Assembly (NCBI GenBank): GCA_047626155.1
Contig: JBLHRR010000080.1
Location: 1 to 24,274 of the forward strand
Direction: 5' to 3'
DNA from: CALGLS01 sp047626155
Lineage (GTDB): Bacteria; Bacteroidota; Bacteroidia; Chitinophagales; Saprospiraceae
Length of the DNA stretch: 24,274 nt
The translations under genes were made by a program, and so were the position numbers. Shown here piece after piece: positions 20,782-24,274 of this stretch. The stretch's first letter is position 1; each line of letters starts with the position of its first letter. A model generated the notes under the pieces. That model saw only the letters and a list, made by a program, of their open reading frames with translations, was not told the DNA's origin and did no database searches.

Positions 20782-22698
20782 ATGGGAAAAGAAATCAAAT
20801 TTTGTCTTGTTTATAGAGACATGTGGCAGTCTTCGGGTAAGTATATGCCTAAAGTAGATCAGTTATGCGAAGTGGCAGAAACCATCATTGACATGGGCTG
20901 CTTCTCCAGAGTCGAAACCAATGGTGGTGGCTTTGAGCAAATCAATCTCCTCTATGGAGAAAATCCAAATAATGCGGTTCGGAAGTGGACGTCACCTTTT
21001 AATAAAGCTGGAATCCAAACACAGATGTTGGAACGTGGTTTAAACGCCATTCGAATGAGTCCCGTCCCAGCAGATATTCGTCGCTTGATGTTTATCGTAA
21101 AGAAAAAACAAGGTACGGACATCTCTCGATCTTTTGATGGTTTGAACAATCCGGAAAACCTACGACTCTCTTTTGAATATGCGAAGGAAGGAGGAATGGT
21201 TGCTCAGGGTGCGCTAAGTTTGACCTTCAGTCCGGTACATACCGTTGATTATTATATCAATTTAGCTGATCAATATATTGAGCTGGGTGCAGAAGAAATT
21301 TGCATCAAGGACATGGCTGGTATTGGCCGTCCTGCCTCGGTGGGCAAAATTGTAAAAGGCATAAAATCAAGACATCCAGATATTCTAGTTCAATATCATG
21401 GACATTCAACGCCTGGGCTTTCTGTTGCTTCTGCATTGGAAGCAGCGCGAGCGGGTGCAGAGTATATCGATGTGGGAATGAGCCCGCTTTCTTGGGGGAC
21501 TGGTCATGCAGATTTGCTGACTATTCATGCGATGCTGAAAGATGACGGCTTCTCTGTTCCGGACATCAATAAAGATGCATATATGGCGACTCGTGCGCTT
21601 ACACAAAAATTCATTGATGATTGGTTGGGTTACTACATTAACCCACAAAACAGAAAAATGGAGTCCTTGCTTATCGGCCCTGGTTTACCTGGCGGAATGA
21701 TGGGCTCGCTGATGTCAGATATGGAAAAAAACATCTCCAGTTTGAACAAGTGGCTCACAAAAAACAATAAGCCTACAATGACCGAGTCGGATCTTTTGTT
21801 GGCGCTTTTTAATGAAGTAGAATATGCTTGGCCTAAGATGGGTTATCCACCGTTAGTAACGCCATTCAGCCAATATGTCAAGAATGTTTCTTTGATGAAT
21901 ACCATTCAAATGATCAAAGGAAAGAAACGTTGGTCTATGATTGACGAAAATACCTGGGGCATGTTGATGGGACGCTCTGGTCAGTTACCTGCTTCTCCCT
22001 CAGATGAAATTTTGGCTTTAGCAAGAGCGCAGGATAGAAAGTTCTTCACCGGTGTTCCGCAGGATTTATACCCAGATGAATTAGAACTCTTTGCAGGAAA
22101 AATGGACAAAAACGGCTGGGATTATGGAGAGGATGATGAGGAACTTTTGGAGTATGCCATGCACCCTGCTCAGTACCTAGACTACCGCTCTGGAAAAGCA
22201 AAAGAAAACTTTGAAGCGGACCTTGCCAAACGAAAAGCAGCAGCTAACCAACAAAGTGCTTCCGTAGTAGTTCCTGCTCCGGTTTCGACCAATGCAGCTT
22301 CGCCAAGTCCTCGTACGATGAATATCAATGTAGACGGTGAGCAATACAAAGTACAGGTTTCGTACGAAAATTCAAACAATGACTCTACAAATTCGACTGC
22401 AAGCCCTACTCCGCAATCCATACCTGAACCTGCGACTGGAACTTCTGCAACTACTCCAGCGGGGAATACTAAAGAAATCGTTGCTCCACTCGAAGGAAAA
22501 TTCTTCCTCACTAAGGACAGCCATGAAGTTGCGCTTAAAAATGGTGACAACATAACTACTGGAGAAACAATAGGTTACATCGAAGCAATGAAAGTTATAA
22601 ACGCCATTACCGCCGATCAATCCGGTACCATCGTGGAAGTGGTTGGTAGACATGGCGAAGACATTGAAGAAGATGATGTTATCTTTTTAATTCAATAG
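20782..22698 (+). CDS. oadA: oxaloacetate decarboxylase alpha chain-like biotin-dependent carboxyltransferase
   Basis: The 638-residue soluble subunit transfers CO2 from a 2-oxo acid (oxaloacetate in characterised enzymes) to its own biotin. The N-terminal TIM-barrel carboxyltransferase domain has the metal-site residues: Asp13 (YRDMWQS), Lys176 (CIKDMAG, the carboxylated lysine) and His206/His208 (YHGHSTPGL). A PYC_OADA-type region covers about 290-480, with MGYPPLVTPFSQYV. An Ala/Pro/Ser/Asn linker (about 490-560) leads to a biotinyl domain whose target Lys604 lies in EAMKV. The N-terminus is unusual: the common TLRDGHQS motif is replaced by VYRDMWQS, a variant that I recall in Bacteroidota and that may mark a distinct substrate subgroup. 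It lies between the gamma and beta genes. The stop codon overlaps the start of repeat copy B. Confidence 0.93.
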   Translation: MGKEIKFCLVYRDMWQSSGKYMPKVDQLCEVAETIIDMGCFSRVETNGGGFEQINLLYGENPNNAVRKWTSPFNKAGIQTQMLERGLNAIRMSPVPADIRRLMFIVKKKQGTDISRSFDGLNNPENLRLSFEYAKEGGMVAQGALSLTFSPVHTVDYYINLADQYIELGAEEICIKDMAGIGRPASVGKIVKGIKSRHPDILVQYHGHSTPGLSVASALEAARAGAEYIDVGMSPLSWGTGHADLLTIHAMLKDDGFSVPDINKDAYMATRALTQKFIDDWLGYYINPQNRKMESLLIGPGLPGGMMGSLMSDMEKNISSLNKWLTKNNKPTMTESDLLLALFNEVEYAWPKMGYPPLVTPFSQYVKNVSLMNTIQMIKGKKRWSMIDENTWGMLMGRSGQLPASPSDEILALARAQDRKFFTGVPQDLYPDELELFAGKMDKNGWDYGEDDEELLEYAMHPAQYLDYRSGKAKENFEADLAKRKAAANQQSASVVVPAPVSTNAASPSPRTMNINVDGEQYKVQVSYENSNNDSTNSTASPTPQSIPEPATGTSATTPAGNTKEIVAPLEGKFFLTKDSHEVALKNGDNITTGETIGYIEAMKVINAITADQSGTIVEVVGRHGEDIEEDDVIFLIQ

Positions 22699-22766
22699 AG
22701 TTTATACGGTTTCTGGTTTTCCGATGCTCGGTTTCCAGCCGACCGTACCACTCTGTTTGGAATAAA
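22697..22766 (-). repeat. dispersed ~69-bp repeat, copy B (inverted)
   Basis: The reverse complement matches 20118-20186 over about 70 bp: TTTATTCCAAA, GGTACGGTCGGC, GGAAACCGA, GAAACCG. The copy begins in the oadA stop codon and fills most of the 98-bp oadA-oadB gap. Copies A and B form a 2.5-kb-spaced inverted pair around oadG-oadA. The remaining 30 bp before oadB are AT-rich. Confidence 0.8.
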
Positions 22767-22796
22767 TTCTAGTAATTTTCTACAAAAATTAAAAAG

Positions 22797-23999
22797 ATGG
22801 ACATACTACAACGGCTCTACGATATGACTGCCTTCGGGGAGCTTGCAGCACAGCCGAGTACCTTACTAATGCTTGCCTTGGCCTTTCTACTTTTATATCT
22901 TGGAATAGCAAAAAGGTATGAACCATTACTTTTGGTTCCTATTGCCTTTGGTGTTTTATTGGCAAACTTTCCTGGTGGGCAAATGAATGTGGTTATTATA
23001 GACGAAGAAACATTACACCACATTTCATTGGTCGGTATTGCCAAGGATTATGGTATCATGAATATGCTCTATTATGCCTTAATTAAAACCGGCTTGTTAC
23101 CGCCTCTTATTTTCATGGGCGTTGGAGCGATGACTGACTTTGGTCCAATGCTCAGAAACCTAAGATTGGCCTTTTTTGGCGCTGCTGCACAAATCGGTAT
23201 TTTTAGTGTTTTACTAGTTGCTGTGCTTATGGGGTTCACGTTGCAAGAGGCAGCTGCACTTGGAATCATTGGTGGAGCTGATGGCCCGACAGCAATTTAT
23301 ACTGCAATAAAATTAGCGCCACATTTGCTTGGACCTATTGCTATTGCCGCTTATTCTTATATGGCTTTAGTCCCTGTAATCATTCCATTAATCGTGAAGT
23401 ATACGATGACTGAAAAGGAGTTGAAAATCAATATGAAGGAACAGGAAAAATTGTTTCCGAATAAAGTTAAAATCAATAATCTGCGAACCTTGAAGATTGT
23501 CTTTCCAATTGTCTTGGGAACCATAGTTGCGCTTTTAGTTCCTTCTTCAGTACCACTTGTAGGGATGTTGTTATTTGGAAATTTGATTAAAGAAATTGGC
23601 TCAGATACTAATCGATTATTTAAAGCTGCTTCAGAAACGATCATGAATTCAGCGACCATCTTCCTGGGTTTAACGGTGGGTGCGACTATGACGGCTACCA
23701 GCTTCCTCAATCCGACAACACTTATGATTGTGGTTGGTGGTTTTATTGCTTTTGCGATCTCGATTGCAGGTGGTATATTTGCGGCTAAATTTTATAACCT
23801 ATTTGCGGAGAAGAAGATTAATCCTTTGATTGGGGCTACGGGGTTGAGTGCTGTACCGATGGCTTCGAGGGTTGCGAATGATATTGCGCTGAAGTATGAT
23901 TCGAGTAACCATTTATTGCAATATGCGATGTCGAGTAATATTTCGGGGGTGATTGGGTCTGCTGTTGCAGCTGGGGTTTTGATTTCTTTTTTGTCCTAG
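22797..23999 (+). CDS. oadB: Na+-translocating oxaloacetate decarboxylase beta chain
   Basis: The 400-residue polytopic membrane protein, with about nine hydrophobic segments, decarboxylates carboxybiotin of the alpha chain and uses the energy to pump Na+ out. The hallmark loop GIIGGADGPTAIYT contains Asp162, equivalent to Asp203 of the Klebsiella subunit, the residue central to Na+ and proton binding. Other family segments are FMGVGAMTDFGPML (106-119), the re-entrant NPTTLMIVVGGF, and the C-terminal GATGLSAVPMASRVAND and SSNISGVIGSAVAAG. Family members vary between about 370 and 430 residues, so length is normal. The gene follows oadA after 98 bp filled mostly by a repeat. Tandem 85-bp repeats begin 46 bp after its stop and may serve as terminator. 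Confidence 0.96.
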   Translation: MDILQRLYDMTAFGELAAQPSTLLMLALAFLLLYLGIAKRYEPLLLVPIAFGVLLANFPGGQMNVVIIDEETLHHISLVGIAKDYGIMNMLYYALIKTGLLPPLIFMGVGAMTDFGPMLRNLRLAFFGAAAQIGIFSVLLVAVLMGFTLQEAAALGIIGGADGPTAIYTAIKLAPHLLGPIAIAAYSYMALVPVIIPLIVKYTMTEKELKINMKEQEKLFPNKVKINNLRTLKIVFPIVLGTIVALLVPSSVPLVGMLLFGNLIKEIGSDTNRLFKAASETIMNSATIFLGLTVGATMTATSFLNPTTLMIVVGGFIAFAISIAGGIFAAKFYNLFAEKKINPLIGATGLSAVPMASRVANDIALKYDSSNHLLQYAMSSNISGVIGSAVAAGVLISFLS

Positions 24000-24044
24000 C
24001 GTTTTTTACTCTAGGACTACTTAGGAGCGGCTCTTTTAGAATCT

Positions 24045-24274
24045 TTTTGCGAGCCCCGAGTTGCTACTCGGGGTGAATATAGGTTCGACTCCTCCAGAGT
24101 CTTGCGTACATAATATGTACCGATCGTCTTTTTTTCGAGCATCGAGCTGCTACTCGGGGTGAATATAGGTTCGACTCCTCCAGGGTCTTGCGTACCTAAC
24201 ATGTACCGATCGTCTTTTTTCGAGCATCGAGCTGCGGCTCGGGGTGAATGTAGGTTTGCCCCCTCCAAAGTCTT
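24045..24274 (+). repeat. tandem array of ~85-bp repeats, running off the window
   Basis: Three units are visible, with the word CGGGGTGAAT starting at 24069, 24155 and 24240 (periods 86 and 85). Each unit has a T-run, GAGC, a small hairpin CGAG-N6-CTCG, the block CGGGGTGAATATAGG, a second hairpin GACTC-N5-GAGTC, and GTAC-N7-GTAC followed by CGATCG. The third unit is the most diverged and is cut by the window edge. A lone inverted copy lies at 4128-4187. The array lies directly after oadB. The - strand frame through it is a by-product of the repeat. The family looks like a dispersed structured intergenic repeat. Confidence 0.85.

Noticed and set aside
24061..24105. GGTTCGACTCC in the repeats resembles a tRNA T-arm
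   Set aside because: Only three stem pairs form around the loop; there is no acceptor stem, D-arm or anticodon arm in register.
24017..24268. An 83-codon - strand open frame across the repeat array
   Set aside because: Its sequence is a direct translation of the 85-bp DNA repeat (SNLYSPRVATRGSQK-type words recurring) with no start signal. The open frame is a by-product of the repeat.

Overview
The window reads as chromosomal DNA from a marine-type Bacteroidota, most likely a Saprospiria/Lewinella relative. The reasons are secreted proteins with type B (CHU_C) type IX secretion sorting domains, a ribosomal protein S16 with a long C-terminal extension, promoters of the TTG-N19-20-TAnnTTTG type, few Shine-Dalgarno sequences, and small families typical of the phylum (dipeptidyl-peptidase 5-like S9 peptidase, VF530 protein, Na+-pumping oxaloacetate decarboxylase with a gamma subunit). 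No rRNA, tRNA or CRISPR array was found.

Layout. 1-1240: an outgoing + strand gene end with terminator, then a - strand TPR gene whose start codon and first ~20 codons come from the broken end of an IS21-family element. 1336-2430: rpsP (S16), followed by a frameshifted remnant of a helix-hairpin-helix tail and a strong terminator. 2462-4117: intergenic stem-loops and an unrecognised 463-aa protein. 4191-8957: two paralogous secreted PKD/CHU_C proteins on the - strand. 8958-9833: a long gene-poor stretch rich in inverted repeats. 9834-13663: threonylcarbamoyl-AMP synthase, a secreted S9 peptidase, a small membrane protein and 3-methyladenine DNA glycosylase I. 13667-17369: a palindromic operator-like site and two neighbouring P-loop ATPases, the second ending in Sel1/TPR repeats. 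17523-19906: two small convergent genes and a secreted M28 peptidase. 20281-23999: a promoter and the oadG-oadA-oadB cluster for a biotin-dependent Na+ pump. 24045-24274: a tandem array of ~85-bp repeats, also present as a single inverted copy at 4128-4187.

The most interesting signal is not a protein. Two ~125-nt elements (9665-9790 on +, 18157-18283 on -) share conserved ends and a conserved 21-nt apical loop. Their stem sequences are different but each is self-complementary. Both lie about 40 nt upstream of a start codon on that gene's strand, and their non-Watson-Crick pairs are G-U only on that strand. This looks like a structured leader RNA family or a hairpin-type mobile repeat that I do not recognise.

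The genes do not form one pathway. Two functional blocks stand out: oadGAB (membrane energetics), and extracellular protein handling or surface display (S9 and M28 peptidases, CHU_C proteins). The adjacent ATPases could be a regulatory or defence module, but that is inference.
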